NCBI GenBank assembly: GCA_025359965.1
Contig: JANYDC010000031.1
Coordinates: forward strand, 95,900-159,899
DNA from: Pedosphaera sp.
GTDB lineage: Bacteria > Verrucomicrobiota > Verrucomicrobiia > Limisphaerales > SXQI01
DNA: 64,000 nucleotides
Reading direction: 5' to 3'
Below are positions 44,801 through 52,595 of the stretch, piece after piece (the stretch's first letter is position 1; every line of letters begins with the position of its first letter). The position numbers and the translations under genes are program-made. The notes beneath the pieces are model-generated. The model had not been told where the DNA came from. It searched no databases and saw nothing but the letters and a program-made list of their open reading frames with translations.

Positions 44801-45369
44801 ACCTCCACAATCACCGCCTGGCTCCACATAAAGCCGTTGAAGCCTAAAAGTGCTCCCGCCACAAAACCGGATACGAGACACAGGCCGTCCTCCCATTTCT
44901 TATCCATGTTCTTGAAGGAGGCGATCCCCTCCAAAATCATGCTGCTGCCACGCGACACCAGTAATGCCAGCAAACCGCAGGAGAACGCCGCCGCCACTGC
45001 GCTGGAAAGGCTGACCCGCCATGCGATGTTGGAGAAGGGAACCAATTGGGTGAACAGCCATGTGTAGATGGTCCACACCGGATAACCCGGCGGATGGGGC
45101 ACGCCCGCGTAAAACGAACCCACGGCCAATTCGCCGGAATCCTCCAGCGTCAAATCAGGAGAGAGCGTGTAGAAATAGCCGGCAAAAACGATGAGTGTGG
45201 TGATGAAAAAGGTAATCCAATCCACCCTGCGGAACAGCGGTGGGATGGCACCGATGGGCGCCTCGGCGGGCTTTGACAGACCGGGACGGCTCGGAGTGGT
45301 TTGCGGTTTACTCATTGCTCTTGATGCTTCTGATGATTTGCCACCTGGCTTCTGACTCTCGTTACTCAT
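41878..45369 (-). CDS. DUF2723 membrane protein (TMEM260-like) with C-terminal TPR-like region
   Basis: 1163 residues. After a basic, Ser/Pro-rich N-terminus (about 1-50), the DUF2723 signature appears: YTLSPDLTLEDSGELAVGSF and VPHPPGYPVWTIY. About 12 membrane segments follow up to near 600. The rest is soluble and ends in tetratricopeptide-like helices (FNLLSQL, VFKLASAYLQVQRTNDAM, LLSVAQAYSQVGS, AWFDLARAQAV). DUF2723 proteins belong to the GT-C-like glycosyltransferase superfamily; eukaryotic TMEM260 is an O-mannosyltransferase. Envelope glycosylation is a reasonable guess, unproven for the bacterial ones. Confidence 0.88.
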   Translation of the reverse strand: MSNESQKPGGKSSEASRAMSKPQTTPSRPGLSKPAEAPIGAIPPLFRRVDWITFFITTLIVFAGYFYTLSPDLTLEDSGELAVGSFYAGVPHPPGYPVWTIYTWLFTQLVPFSNIAWRVSLSSAVAAAFSCGLLALLVSRGSSMILEGIASFKNMDKKWEDGLCLVSGFVAGALLGFNGFMWSQAVIVEVYTLSVLSLMLLLCAMLRWTYAPHQLRYLYLAAFWFGICFTNHQTLIVAAMGIEVAVLAAAPRLGRDLFLINTIVYLLGLWAKGKGILTSFDNNPPLFFIYNLVGVGSALVSLVMIFKTMGELVEMVSEACELKFKKLIGTIIPPSVMGLMFVLGASFYFYMPIASMTNPPMNWGYPRTEEGFWHALTRGQYDKTSPTAEVGRLVEQIGTYIEGAKEEFNVVCLLIAVVPFLFFAKMQKREKAWMIGLTAIYLCLALLLLVLLNPGIDRQAKEQTRVFFTASHLIIAIWVGYGLTLIGGLVATQYEAYRKQLLIGAAVAVGFSLYALTSLRTQFPIDRINALFFLCLTASLMALFFLMKTRVPRLILLAAFACIPIWSVMGHWAENEQRGHLFGFYFGHDMFTPPFEVYPKMPKDSIIFGGTDPGRFCPTYMIFCESFIPPSKRLDPDFDRRDCYLITQNALADGTYLSYIRAHYNRSTQIDPPFFVNFLRSQKEEEEGRTNFVARMSVPLDNYFTKLGADIEARRRKEGVYPLKEINTPNTEDYQVAFQTYLGDAQKRLQHDMQFPNEPKQIRPGEDVHLQDGKISVSGQVAVMAINGLLTKVIFDKNPTHEFYLEESFALDWMFPYLTPAGIIMKINREKVPEMTEEMVKKDHLFWTKYSERFIGDWITYDTPVKEICDFAEKTYLRRDYTGFKGDTKFVRDDNAQKAFSKLRSALGGVYFWRIGNSKNVEENKRMVKEAEFAFRQSFAFCPYSPEAVFKYVNLLVNLGRASDAEMVAATAYKFDPDNQNIFNLLSQLRDIKKGQAGQAGQAAPQTMIPQLAELESLYKAAPTNLDVVFKLASAYLQVQRTNDAMKIFDAVVASPTADARGLLSVAQAYSQVGSMSGLESALAKLVKIMPENPEAWFDLARAQAVTRKNAEAIVSLGRSIELSKARLAAQPTAKDIRKSAEVEPSFIGLRQLPEYQKMMANP

Positions 45370-45384
45370 GAAAAAATCGATCGA

Positions 45385-45798
45385 TTAATGATCAATCTGG
45401 TTGGTCATGGGGGGGATCACTGCACGCTCGCGGGGAGTTGTCGTGGCCAGTGTCATGTTTAAAGTCGTTCTGGGGAGGTTGTTCATCTCGCTGTGGCTTG
45501 AATCGGTGCCGTAGCCGCTCCATGATGGAGAACTCCAACCCAGGGCGGCAATCAGCCCATTGGTGGATAAATTGGAGCCGCCGTTGCTGGCAACAGGGTG
45601 GGAAGGAGCCGAAGCCACCACCAAAAGCGCGCAGCCGGCCACTGGTACAAGCCATTGAAACAGCTCCCGCCACGCCAGCGTGATATGGGGCTGTGCACCC
45701 GCCCGGCCAAACAAAGCGGCCGAGATGCGGTCAGCGGGCTGCCGCAGCTTCCAACTTGATACCATCTTCTCCAAAGGTTCCCGTTGATTCGTTTTCAT
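45385..45798 (-). CDS. small single-span membrane protein next to ECF sigma factor (possible anti-sigma)
   Basis: About 137 residues from the ATG at 45798; another ATG at 45765 gives a shorter overlap with the sigma factor gene. One hydrophobic segment (WLVPVAGCALLVVAS, about 48-62) separates a short basic cytoplasmic part from a Ser/Thr/Asn-rich outer part. No zinc-binding HxxxCxxC anti-sigma motif is seen. Position and topology suggest an anti-sigma role; sequence alone does not. Confidence 0.6.
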   Translation of the reverse strand: MKTNQREPLEKMVSSWKLRQPADRISAALFGRAGAQPHITLAWRELFQWLVPVAGCALLVVASAPSHPVASNGGSNLSTNGLIAALGWSSPSWSGYGTDSSHSEMNNLPRTTLNMTLATTTPRERAVIPPMTNQIDH

Positions 45799-46285
45799 GG
45801 GTGGCATGGGTCGTTAAACAATCTCGCAATTTCTTCATTCCGTATCGGTACCGGCCGGAAGCGGTGTTGGGGGAAATCCCCAGCATTTCCCCAATCAGCT
45901 CAAACGTCAGCTCGTGCCAGATTTTCAGCACAATCACCTCGCGCTGCTCCGGCGGCAGCCTGGTCAGGCACTTCATAGCCGCCTCCTCAGCTGGGTTCGC
46001 TTCCGAATCTCTCTCAAACCAGCGGGTCGATTCGATCTCCCGCTTTAGCCGCCTCCACAAACTGCGGCGAAAATTCGAGCAGCGGTTACGGAACGCGCCG
46101 ATGCAATAGAACTCCGGCTGCGGCGGCTCAACCGGCAGCGCCAGCAGAGCGACAAACGTCTCCTGCAACACATCCTCCGCCTCCGAATGACTCAAGCCCA
46201 AGGCTCGGCCATACAAAAGCAATTGGGCGGCCTTCGCCTCATAAAGGCTGCGGCACCAATCATCTGTGTTCGGACAACTGCTCAT
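45731..46285 (-). CDS. ECF-type RNA polymerase sigma factor
   Basis: 184 residues from the ATG at 46285. The 156 residues added by the track upstream are not sigma-like. Sigma region 2 (YGRALGLSHSEAEDVLQETFVALLAL, about 25-50) and region 4 (LPPEQREVIVLKIWHELTFELIGEMLGISPNTASGRYRYGMKKL, about 115-160) are clear, with the expected helix-turn-helix. Length fits ECF sigma factors. It probably directs transcription of an envelope or stress regulon. Its 3' end overlaps the following membrane-protein gene, so they are translationally linked. Confidence 0.88.
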   Translation of the reverse strand: MSSCPNTDDWCRSLYEAKAAQLLLYGRALGLSHSEAEDVLQETFVALLALPVEPPQPEFYCIGAFRNRCSNFRRSLWRRLKREIESTRWFERDSEANPAEEAAMKCLTRLPPEQREVIVLKIWHELTFELIGEMLGISPNTASGRYRYGMKKLRDCLTTHATHENESTGTFGEDGIKLEAAAAR

Positions 46286-46751
46286 GCTCTCACACTGGAA
46301 ACACCGCACCGCACCGTTTTTGTATACCGGGACAAAAGAATAGTTCGTCGCTGTGTATCGACGTAAAAGGGAAGTCTGAACGAATCCCGCCCCTCCCGCA
46401 AGCCCGCCTCCGCCCAGCCAATCGCGTAAATCCAACAGCCACTGCCCCGCGCTGAGGTTCCAAAGCCCTAACGGCGCGGACGACCACTTCTTTGCCAAAA
46501 AAAATGGGGCAGACGCAAATCTGGCCCAATCCCATGTCACAATTAACGCCAATACCGCTGAAGGCAGAGTATTTGGCCATCTTTCCAGCACGAATCGATT
46601 GGCTTCTTCGCTGGCAGGTGAGCGGCTTTGTGCTAAAACCCCGTGCCGCTCCGAAAGAATGTCCACTACTCGCCATTGAGGCGGCGACGTTGCTGGTGTT
46701 AGTACGAGAGATTGACGAGCAAGCCAACGACGATGCAACTTCCTTACACGC
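46286..46751. other. intergenic region between divergent sigma factor and MORN genes; no supported gene
   Basis: All frames over these 466 bases show no recognisable domain. The N-terminal extension of the sigma ORF and the opposite-strand ORF 46492-46854 overlap here and have no family character. The region presumably carries divergent promoters; a TATAC-containing stretch near 46322 is the only hint. Confidence 0.5.
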
Positions 46752-47675
46752 ATGGCCTCTCATATCAAACCGACAATCAAGCCTCAAGTCGCCGAAGCTG
46801 GCCTCAACAAAACCACGCACCCAGATGGAAGTCCGTCGTCAGAATACACAGTGAAAAATGGAAGGCGGCACGGCATTTACCACCAGTGGCATGAAAATGG
46901 GGGGCTCGCAGAGGAAGGCCGCTACCGAAATGGGCTGCTGCACGGGGTTATTCGAAAATGGAACGCAAAAGGTCAATTATTGGGAAAATGTAAATTCGAC
47001 AACGGCACTGGCATGCTCCGCATATGGCATGACAACGGCCAACTTAGTTGCGAGTGGTCCTACGTGCACGGCGTAATGACTGGCCGGATGAAGTTTTGGG
47101 ATGAGGAAGGAATGCTCTACGGACAACGCTACTATTTTAATGGCCGTCCCATTTCAAAAAAAGCTTACGTGCAAAAATGTGATAGCATGCCGCAACTCCC
47201 ACGCTTTGAGGATGAGAAGACCGCAAATACCCTAGGCAACTATGTTAGGCGGTTGCGCCGAGCAAAACGGGAACAGCGCAAATCTGGCCCGACCCAAGAC
47301 GAACTTGCAGAGCAAAAATGTTTCGACGAGCAATGTGAACTCGAAGCAAAGGAGAAGAGCTCGAAGGAACTCCTTGTATGGCTGACGAAAGGCATCAAGC
47401 AGCACAGGGAAATCGGCGAGATGTCCAAAAGACAAGCCCTGCGGTTTGCCCGTAAATTGTATTCTCTGGGAGCGGTCAAGGCCTGGGCGACTGACATCGA
47501 GCTGGACGGGGATGGGGCCGAGTACTCAAATAGGCTTATTATCGCTTTGCCCGAAATATCAACCAAGCAAAGCAAGATTTATGATCTGTGCGTCGACCCA
47601 GCACGTCCATTAATGGATGGAAGCGCCCCCGCCATTAGGGTTGGAAGGAAATACATGAGCATATCCTTGTTGTAA
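46752..47675 (+). CDS. MORN-type repeat protein with unrecognised C-terminal domain
   Basis: 307 residues. Four to five MORN_2-like repeats fill about 25-145 (NGRRHGIYHQWHENGG, GRYRNGLLHGVIRKWNAKGQ, GVMTGRMKFWDEEG). The middle is highly charged and helical (LRRAKREQRKSGPTQDELAEQ, FDEQCELEAKEKSSKELL). The C-terminal part (RQALRFARKLYSLGAVKAWATDIEL ... NRLIIALPE) looks like a small alpha/beta domain I cannot name. MORN_2 proteins are often annotated as YwqK-like antitoxins, but no toxin partner is adjacent. No signal peptide. Confidence 0.75.
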   Translation: MASHIKPTIKPQVAEAGLNKTTHPDGSPSSEYTVKNGRRHGIYHQWHENGGLAEEGRYRNGLLHGVIRKWNAKGQLLGKCKFDNGTGMLRIWHDNGQLSCEWSYVHGVMTGRMKFWDEEGMLYGQRYYFNGRPISKKAYVQKCDSMPQLPRFEDEKTANTLGNYVRRLRRAKREQRKSGPTQDELAEQKCFDEQCELEAKEKSSKELLVWLTKGIKQHREIGEMSKRQALRFARKLYSLGAVKAWATDIELDGDGAEYSNRLIIALPEISTKQSKIYDLCVDPARPLMDGSAPAIRVGRKYMSISLL

Positions 47676-47837
47676 TGAACGTTTAATAGCGCGGACGGTT
47701 TGGTCCAATCTTGCTAGAATCGGGGGATTGACGGAGGGCTCTGGCTGGAGGCGCAACACGAATCCGTTTGGCAATATTTATCTACCCAACCGGACTCAGT
47801 GGTTGTGGGTGATGTAGTGGAAGCGGAGAGCGGAAAG

Positions 47838-47996
47838 AAGGTCCGGAACAGCCAACCCGTTCTTCCAAACCTGCTTGTGGTATTCTACTGCGTCGCCTCG
47901 GGGTAAAACTAAAGGATTGAGTCGCGAAACTCGTCTGGATCAGGATTCACCGATTGGTCCACGATCGATCGGCAATCGTCGAAGCGCAGCATGGCC
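47838..47996 (-). pseudogene. decayed VOC-family gene fragment, paralogue of 49921-50280
   Basis: The reverse strand reads AMLRFDDCRSIVDQSVNPDP..FRDSIL, then a stop, then after a frameshift VEYHKQVWKNGLAVPDL. This matches the central part of the intact VOC protein at 49921-50280 (AMLRFDECRLMVDQSINLHP, VEYHKLVRKTGLAVPDL). Both protein ends are missing: the N-terminal side stops close to the 3' end of the M2 peptidase gene. Confidence 0.85.
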
Positions 47997-48007
47997 TTTT
48001 TTGGGGC

Positions 48008-49804
48008 TCAATCCCACCCAATGGTTCGGCCTTTATTTTGGTCCTGTAACCAGGTCATGAGGGGTTTGAAGTATTCCACCATGGCGCGGGTGGATAGATC
48101 CTCGCCGGTGAGGTCACGCAAAACTTTGCGCCAATCCTCGGTGGCACCTTTGACCAGATAACTCCTCAGAAAATCGCCGACTGCCTTGTTATTGGCGTAA
48201 TTGCACTGCTGCGGTGGCTGATGAAGGATTTTGCGCGCGATGTGATCGTGCAACTGAAACTTAAGCACGGTGGCGATGGCGTAGGAATAGTAGTAACAAG
48301 GATTATCATTGATGTGCGTCTTGGTGGCTGCGTCGCAGAATTCTTCGCCTCTCGAGGTCGGTGGTTCCACTCCTTGTAGGTTGCGCACATATTCCCACCA
48401 GCGGGTGTTCCACTGGTCGGGAGGCAGGTTTTTGCCGTACACGTCGGCCTCCCAATGGGTCATCGTGCCGCTGGACCAGAAGATGAATGGGAGGGACCGG
48501 GAGAGTGAGTCGCTCAACAAAAAAGCGGTGGCATCAGGTTCAAAATCAGCGGGCAAAACCTTCACCGATTTAAGATAAGGCACCTGCGACGCGGCCAGGG
48601 CGATCAACTCGCCGGTGCCCTCATGGAACGCGGGGTTCGCTCCGGTCCTTAAAAGGTAGGGCACCTCAGGACGCGTATAGCTCATGAAATAATAGCCGTG
48701 ACCCAATTCATGGTGAGTGGTGAAGAACCATTCGGAATTGGGCTCCACGCTCATGAGTGAGCGGATATCGCGATCCAAATCGACATGCCAGCAGGAGGCA
48801 TGGGTGTTTTTCTTCCGTTTGTCACCGAGCTTCACCGGATACAAATCAGATTTCTGCCAGAAAGAATCGGGCAATGGGGAGAACCCCAGGCCGGTGTAGA
48901 ATTGTTCCGCCGTTTTCACGATGGATTCGGCGGAGCGATTGGTGAAATAAGAATCTAGTTTGGCGGCCTCAACGATTCCGTCCCATTGCTGGCTCCAACG
49001 GTTATTGATCCAGTGGGCCGGAATTAGTTTGGGTACTGGCTGCCCATATTTTTTGGCGAGTTCATATCGCACCCATGTGTGCAGTTGCAAATAGAGCGGG
49101 CGGAGTTCGCGCATGAAATCGTCCTGCATCTTCAACATGGCGTCGCTGGTCATTTGATATGCGGCCACTTGAAGGGCAAAATAATCGGAGTATCCCAACT
49201 CTCGCGCGCAACCGTTGCGCAAATCACGCAGCTTGACCAAGCCTGGTTTCAAGGCAGGACCGGATTCTTTGGATGCCTCCCACACCGCTCGGCGTTCGGT
49301 CAGATTGGTGCTTGTTTGGAGCAAGTCATCAATCGCGTTCACGCTGATTGGTTTGCCTTTCATCTGGAACTCGAAGCCGTTCAGAGTGGAGGATTGCTTG
49401 GTCTCAGCAGCGATGCGCATGGCAACCAACTCGGGGTTGGACATGGGACCTTCGGCTGCATTTAACAAGGATTGCTCCAACTGGCGCACCGTCAACTGAT
49501 TCAATTTGGTGCGATGTTCCAGCAGTTTTTTGGCACGGGTAATCACAGCGGGATTGCCATTGAAGGAAGCGCGGGCCTTCCCCGCCACTTCGGCACCGGC
49601 ATCGTGTTCGGGCGAAACATCCGTCAGGGCCAGCCATTGCGCCTCGTTCTCAACCCTGTAAACGCCCTGATAGCCTGCGTTCACCACCGAAAGAAAAATA
49701 TCGGCCTCCTCTTGGGGCGTCGCTGCAGCAATCGCAGAATGGGAGGGGATGAAAATCGCGAGAGCCAAGACAAAAGCCCAACAAGCAAATGTTCGAAATT
49801 TCAT
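48008..49804 (-). CDS. M2-family (angiotensin-converting-enzyme-like) zinc peptidase, secreted
   Basis: 598 residues from the ATG at 49804, which opens a signal peptide (MKFRTFACWAFVLALAIFIPSHSAIA); the track start 32 codons upstream lacks one. The zinc motif is HHELGHGYYF (HEXXH, about 362) with the third ligand in FHEGTGELIAL downstream, as in M2 peptidyl-dipeptidases. DNPCYYYSYAIATVLKFQLHDH and the C-terminal WRKVLRDLTGEDLSTRAMVEYF-like segments are also typical. It should remove dipeptides from peptide C-termini in the periplasm. It is flanked by an intact and a broken copy of one VOC gene. Confidence 0.92.
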   Translation of the reverse strand: MKFRTFACWAFVLALAIFIPSHSAIAAATPQEEADIFLSVVNAGYQGVYRVENEAQWLALTDVSPEHDAGAEVAGKARASFNGNPAVITRAKKLLEHRTKLNQLTVRQLEQSLLNAAEGPMSNPELVAMRIAAETKQSSTLNGFEFQMKGKPISVNAIDDLLQTSTNLTERRAVWEASKESGPALKPGLVKLRDLRNGCARELGYSDYFALQVAAYQMTSDAMLKMQDDFMRELRPLYLQLHTWVRYELAKKYGQPVPKLIPAHWINNRWSQQWDGIVEAAKLDSYFTNRSAESIVKTAEQFYTGLGFSPLPDSFWQKSDLYPVKLGDKRKKNTHASCWHVDLDRDIRSLMSVEPNSEWFFTTHHELGHGYYFMSYTRPEVPYLLRTGANPAFHEGTGELIALAASQVPYLKSVKVLPADFEPDATAFLLSDSLSRSLPFIFWSSGTMTHWEADVYGKNLPPDQWNTRWWEYVRNLQGVEPPTSRGEEFCDAATKTHINDNPCYYYSYAIATVLKFQLHDHIARKILHQPPQQCNYANNKAVGDFLRSYLVKGATEDWRKVLRDLTGEDLSTRAMVEYFKPLMTWLQDQNKGRTIGWD

Positions 49805-49920
49805 GCTGTCCAGCATAGTCAAACCCGCACCAACGGCGAAAGCGTCGAATTCGTTTGCGGCGGGTGCGGCATTGGTCACGCCTGGCTCCTTATTGGGCAT
49901 TCAAGCGCCCATTGTCTGCC

Positions 49921-50280
49921 TCATGCGGAAGTATTTTGGCCGATCCACAATCGGTTGCCATCGGGATCGTCGATTCGAAATTCCTTCATGCCGTAGAAGG
50001 TGACCTCCAAATCCGGCACGGCCAATCCGGTCTTTCGAACCAGCTTGTGATACTCGACCAAATCCTCCGGGTAGAGATAAAGGATTGGATCGCGAAACTG
50101 GCCGGGATGTAGATTGATGGATTGATCCACCATCAATCTACATTCATCGAAACGGAGCATGGCCCAGCGCCATTCGTCGTTTCGTTGCTCCACCTCAAAC
50201 CCCAACATGCCGCAGTAAAAATCCACGCTCGCTTGGATGCTTTTGACGGGGAGCATAGGAATCATTCTGGTCATCTTCAT
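49921..50280 (-). CDS. VOC superfamily (glyoxalase/bleomycin-resistance-like) protein
   Basis: 119 residues, one VOC unit: MIPMLPVKSIQASVDFYCGMLGFEV, WAMLRFDECRLMVDQ, the central ILYLYPEDLVEYHKLVRK, and the final MKEFRIDDPDGNRLWIGQ. The last motif supplies a metal-ligand-type Asp/Glu region. Such proteins bind small electrophiles, drugs or act as dioxygenase/lyase; function cannot be told from sequence. A decayed copy lies on the other side of the M2 peptidase gene. Confidence 0.9.
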   Translation of the reverse strand: MKMTRMIPMLPVKSIQASVDFYCGMLGFEVEQRNDEWRWAMLRFDECRLMVDQSINLHPGQFRDPILYLYPEDLVEYHKLVRKTGLAVPDLEVTFYGMKEFRIDDPDGNRLWIGQNTSA

Positions 50281-50387
50281 AGATTTATGGCTCTGCGTTG
50301 CTGCAAAACAAACGTGGCCGGCAAGGAATCCGGCCCTTCCAGATTAGGAGGTTTCGGATTGGGAAAACATCAGGCTGATTATCGGGC

Positions 50388-51635
50388 CTATTTTTTAAGC
50401 TGGAGATGTACGAAGGCACCTCGCTTATTTCCCACAACAATATCTGGCAGACCGTCGCCGTTGACATCACCGACCACCACTTGAGTGCCGACGCCGGATT
50501 CGCTGTCGATCAAATGGGGCACAAAATCGACTGAGTGATCAGCCGCGCGCACCAGTTTGAACCAGTAAAGAACCGCCGCTGAGTTGCGATCAGGATCGCC
50601 GGTCCGTCCGTGCGACCAGAAGCGCTTGCCGGTAACGATGTCCTTCACGCCGTCACCATCCATGTCCACCAGTTCGATGGCATGCAGCTCGGAGAATTTT
50701 ACGCCGTATTTGTTGTCGGTGGTCTCCTTGTTCATGATGATGTGCTCGCGGAATTTGATCTCTTTGCCCTCACGATATTGCTCATACCAAGCCAGCCCAA
50801 AGCCATGTGCAGCCAGACCTGTGATGATATCATTCAAGCCATCGCCATTAACGTCGTAGGCGTACATTTGTGAGCCGCCTGCGCCAAAAGTCCATGGATG
50901 TAGCGCCCACAGTGGATTTCCGGACAGGGATGAGGGTTGCTCCCACCAACCATCCTTCTCAATCAAATCCAGCTTCCCATCGCCGTTGACGTCTCCGACG
51001 CCCATGCCATGGGTGAAATTGCCATATTTGTTATCCGGCGAGATGGCGTGGAACAACCATGGTTTGGTGGGATCGGATTCGTCCGGCCCGGCGTACCCAT
51101 ACTGCCCTTTGGTGATGCAAACCAACTCGGGCCGGCCATCGCCTGTGATGTCCGTGAAAGTGGGAGATTCGTTGTCAGTTTGGTCGAAGATTTTGTGGCG
51201 CTTCCAAGGCCCCTCAAGCCCCTTGGGGTTTTCAAACCAAGAGGTATCCTGACCAGGAAAACCAATGATCAATACGTCCTTCCAGCCATCCTTGTTGAAG
51301 TCGTAGGTGTACGCGAAAAAGTTGTCGGAATAGGTGTTTTTTGAGCCAAGCGTGCCTTCGAAGCCGGGAGCCTTAACGCTGGTCATGGAGCTTAAAGCCA
51401 GATCGAAGGTTTGGGTGGCCGGGTAAATTTCGTGACGTTTCTTGAAATCGGGCCCTTCCCACCACCACGGCCCGGCCACGATGTCGTTCTTGCCGTCGTT
51501 ATTCAGGTCGCCAAAGGTGGCACCCTCGCTCCAAAACTGATCATGAAGCTGAATCTTTTGAAAACCACCGGCGACATCAGCGCGAGAAGCGGAGGCCATA
51601 CTCAGCAGAGCAACAAGAATAAAAGGAGTTTTCAT
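50388..51635 (-). CDS. FG-GAP/VCBS repeat secreted protein
   Basis: 415 residues from the ATG at 51635 (MKTPFILVALLSMASASRAD signal peptide). About seven FG-GAP-type repeats carry calcium-loop motifs: DLNNDGKND, DFNKDGWKD, DITGDGRPE, DVNGDGKLD, DVNGDGLND, DMDGDGVKD, DVNGDGLPD. This predicts a seven-bladed integrin-alpha-like propeller. Such proteins are abundant in Planctomycetes and Verrucomicrobia; ligand unknown. Monocistronic by spacing. Confidence 0.9.
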   Translation of the reverse strand: MKTPFILVALLSMASASRADVAGGFQKIQLHDQFWSEGATFGDLNNDGKNDIVAGPWWWEGPDFKKRHEIYPATQTFDLALSSMTSVKAPGFEGTLGSKNTYSDNFFAYTYDFNKDGWKDVLIIGFPGQDTSWFENPKGLEGPWKRHKIFDQTDNESPTFTDITGDGRPELVCITKGQYGYAGPDESDPTKPWLFHAISPDNKYGNFTHGMGVGDVNGDGKLDLIEKDGWWEQPSSLSGNPLWALHPWTFGAGGSQMYAYDVNGDGLNDIITGLAAHGFGLAWYEQYREGKEIKFREHIIMNKETTDNKYGVKFSELHAIELVDMDGDGVKDIVTGKRFWSHGRTGDPDRNSAAVLYWFKLVRAADHSVDFVPHLIDSESGVGTQVVVGDVNGDGLPDIVVGNKRGAFVHLQLKK

Positions 51636-51856
51636 TAAAATACGGGCATTAACGATTATTGACTGCAAAAGCGGTGCAAAGCTTCACCAAAAAAGCATCA
51701 CATCGGCGGTAGCTCAGAGTGAATCAGCCGCCGCTATGCCGCAAGGAGGATAAACGAAAAAGGAGAAGGCGCCATTTTTACACAATGTCTTACTTTTTAA
51801 CTTACGTCTTACTTTTCTCATATGACACACCCCATCGAATGCGGAATCCTGGCTTG

Positions 51857-52132
51857 ATGAGTGCCACCAAGAAAACCGACGCCGTTCGGTTCACCACCAA
51901 AGGTCAGGTTGTGATCCCGGCTAGGCTGCGGAAGCAATTCCACATCGAGGTCGGCACCAAGGCAATGGTGCAAGCCACAGCCGATGGCATTCTCCTCATT
52001 CCGGTGACGACCGCCTTGGTCCGTCAAGGACGTGGCATCCTCAAGCGTAAAGCAGGCCATAAATCCCTCGCCGAAGATTGGGCCGACCACAAAAAAGCCG
52101 AGCAGGAACTGGGAGATCGCCATGCCCGTTAA
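51857..52132 (+). CDS. AbrB/MazE-fold (VapB-like) antitoxin
   Basis: 91 residues from the ATG at 51857; the track start is far upstream and unlikely. The N-terminal SpoVT-AbrB DNA-binding fold is obvious (VRFTTKGQVVIPARLRKQF, then VGTKAMVQATADGILLIPV), and the C-terminal tail (KSLAEDWADHKKAEQELGD) would embrace the toxin. It is the upstream partner of the PIN toxin, overlapping it by 11 bases, as in VapBC operons. Likely self-represses the operon. Confidence 0.9.
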   Translation: MSATKKTDAVRFTTKGQVVIPARLRKQFHIEVGTKAMVQATADGILLIPVTTALVRQGRGILKRKAGHKSLAEDWADHKKAEQELGDRHAR

Positions 52133-52526
52133 GGTGCTCGACAGCTTCGCTCTCATCGCTTATTTCAGCAACGAAACGGGTGCGGAGGAAGTTGAGAACC
52201 TGCTGATCGCGGCGGGACAGACGGCCGTCCCGCTTCACATGACCGACGTCAACTATGCGGAGGTCAGGTATTCCATCGCGAAGAAACACGGGGCTTCCTC
52301 ATGGGCAGCGGCCTCGAAAATCCTCCAAGGCCTGCCGATAGATTTCCACTCCACTTCCAGAGCTCTGGCAGACATTGCCGCTGAATTCAAAACCCGCTTT
52401 AAAATGAGGTTGGCTGATGCCTTCGCAGCAGCGCTTGCCAAGGATATGAATGCTGAACTGGTCACCGGAGATACCGAATTTAAGGTTCTGGAAAAAGAGG
52501 TCAGGATAAGGTGGCTGAAGGAGTAG
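52122..52526 (+). CDS. PIN-domain (VapC-like) toxin ribonuclease
   Basis: 134 residues starting at MPVKVLDSFALIAYF. The acidic PIN residues are present: Asp in VLDSFALIAYF, Glu in NYAEVRYSI, Asp in RLADAFAAALA and Asp in LVTGDTEF. PIN toxins cleave specific RNAs and are held inactive by the upstream AbrB-type antitoxin. The start at 52122 inside the antitoxin's last codons is the normal coupled arrangement. Confidence 0.9.
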   Translation: MPVKVLDSFALIAYFSNETGAEEVENLLIAAGQTAVPLHMTDVNYAEVRYSIAKKHGASSWAAASKILQGLPIDFHSTSRALADIAAEFKTRFKMRLADAFAAALAKDMNAELVTGDTEFKVLEKEVRIRWLKE

Positions 52527-52595
52527 AGTTCCCCGCACACCTTTCAATTGCCATAAACACGCAATGGTCCGTAATCTGAGGCGACCTTCAACTAG

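Noticed and set aside
46290-46820. 176-residue minus-strand ORF upstream of the sigma factor
   Set aside because: No recognisable content, and the sigma factor has a good start at 46285.
51700-51780. tRNA-like ggcggtagctcag string
   Set aside because: No D-loop GG, no matching acceptor or T-arm; it does not fold as a tRNA.
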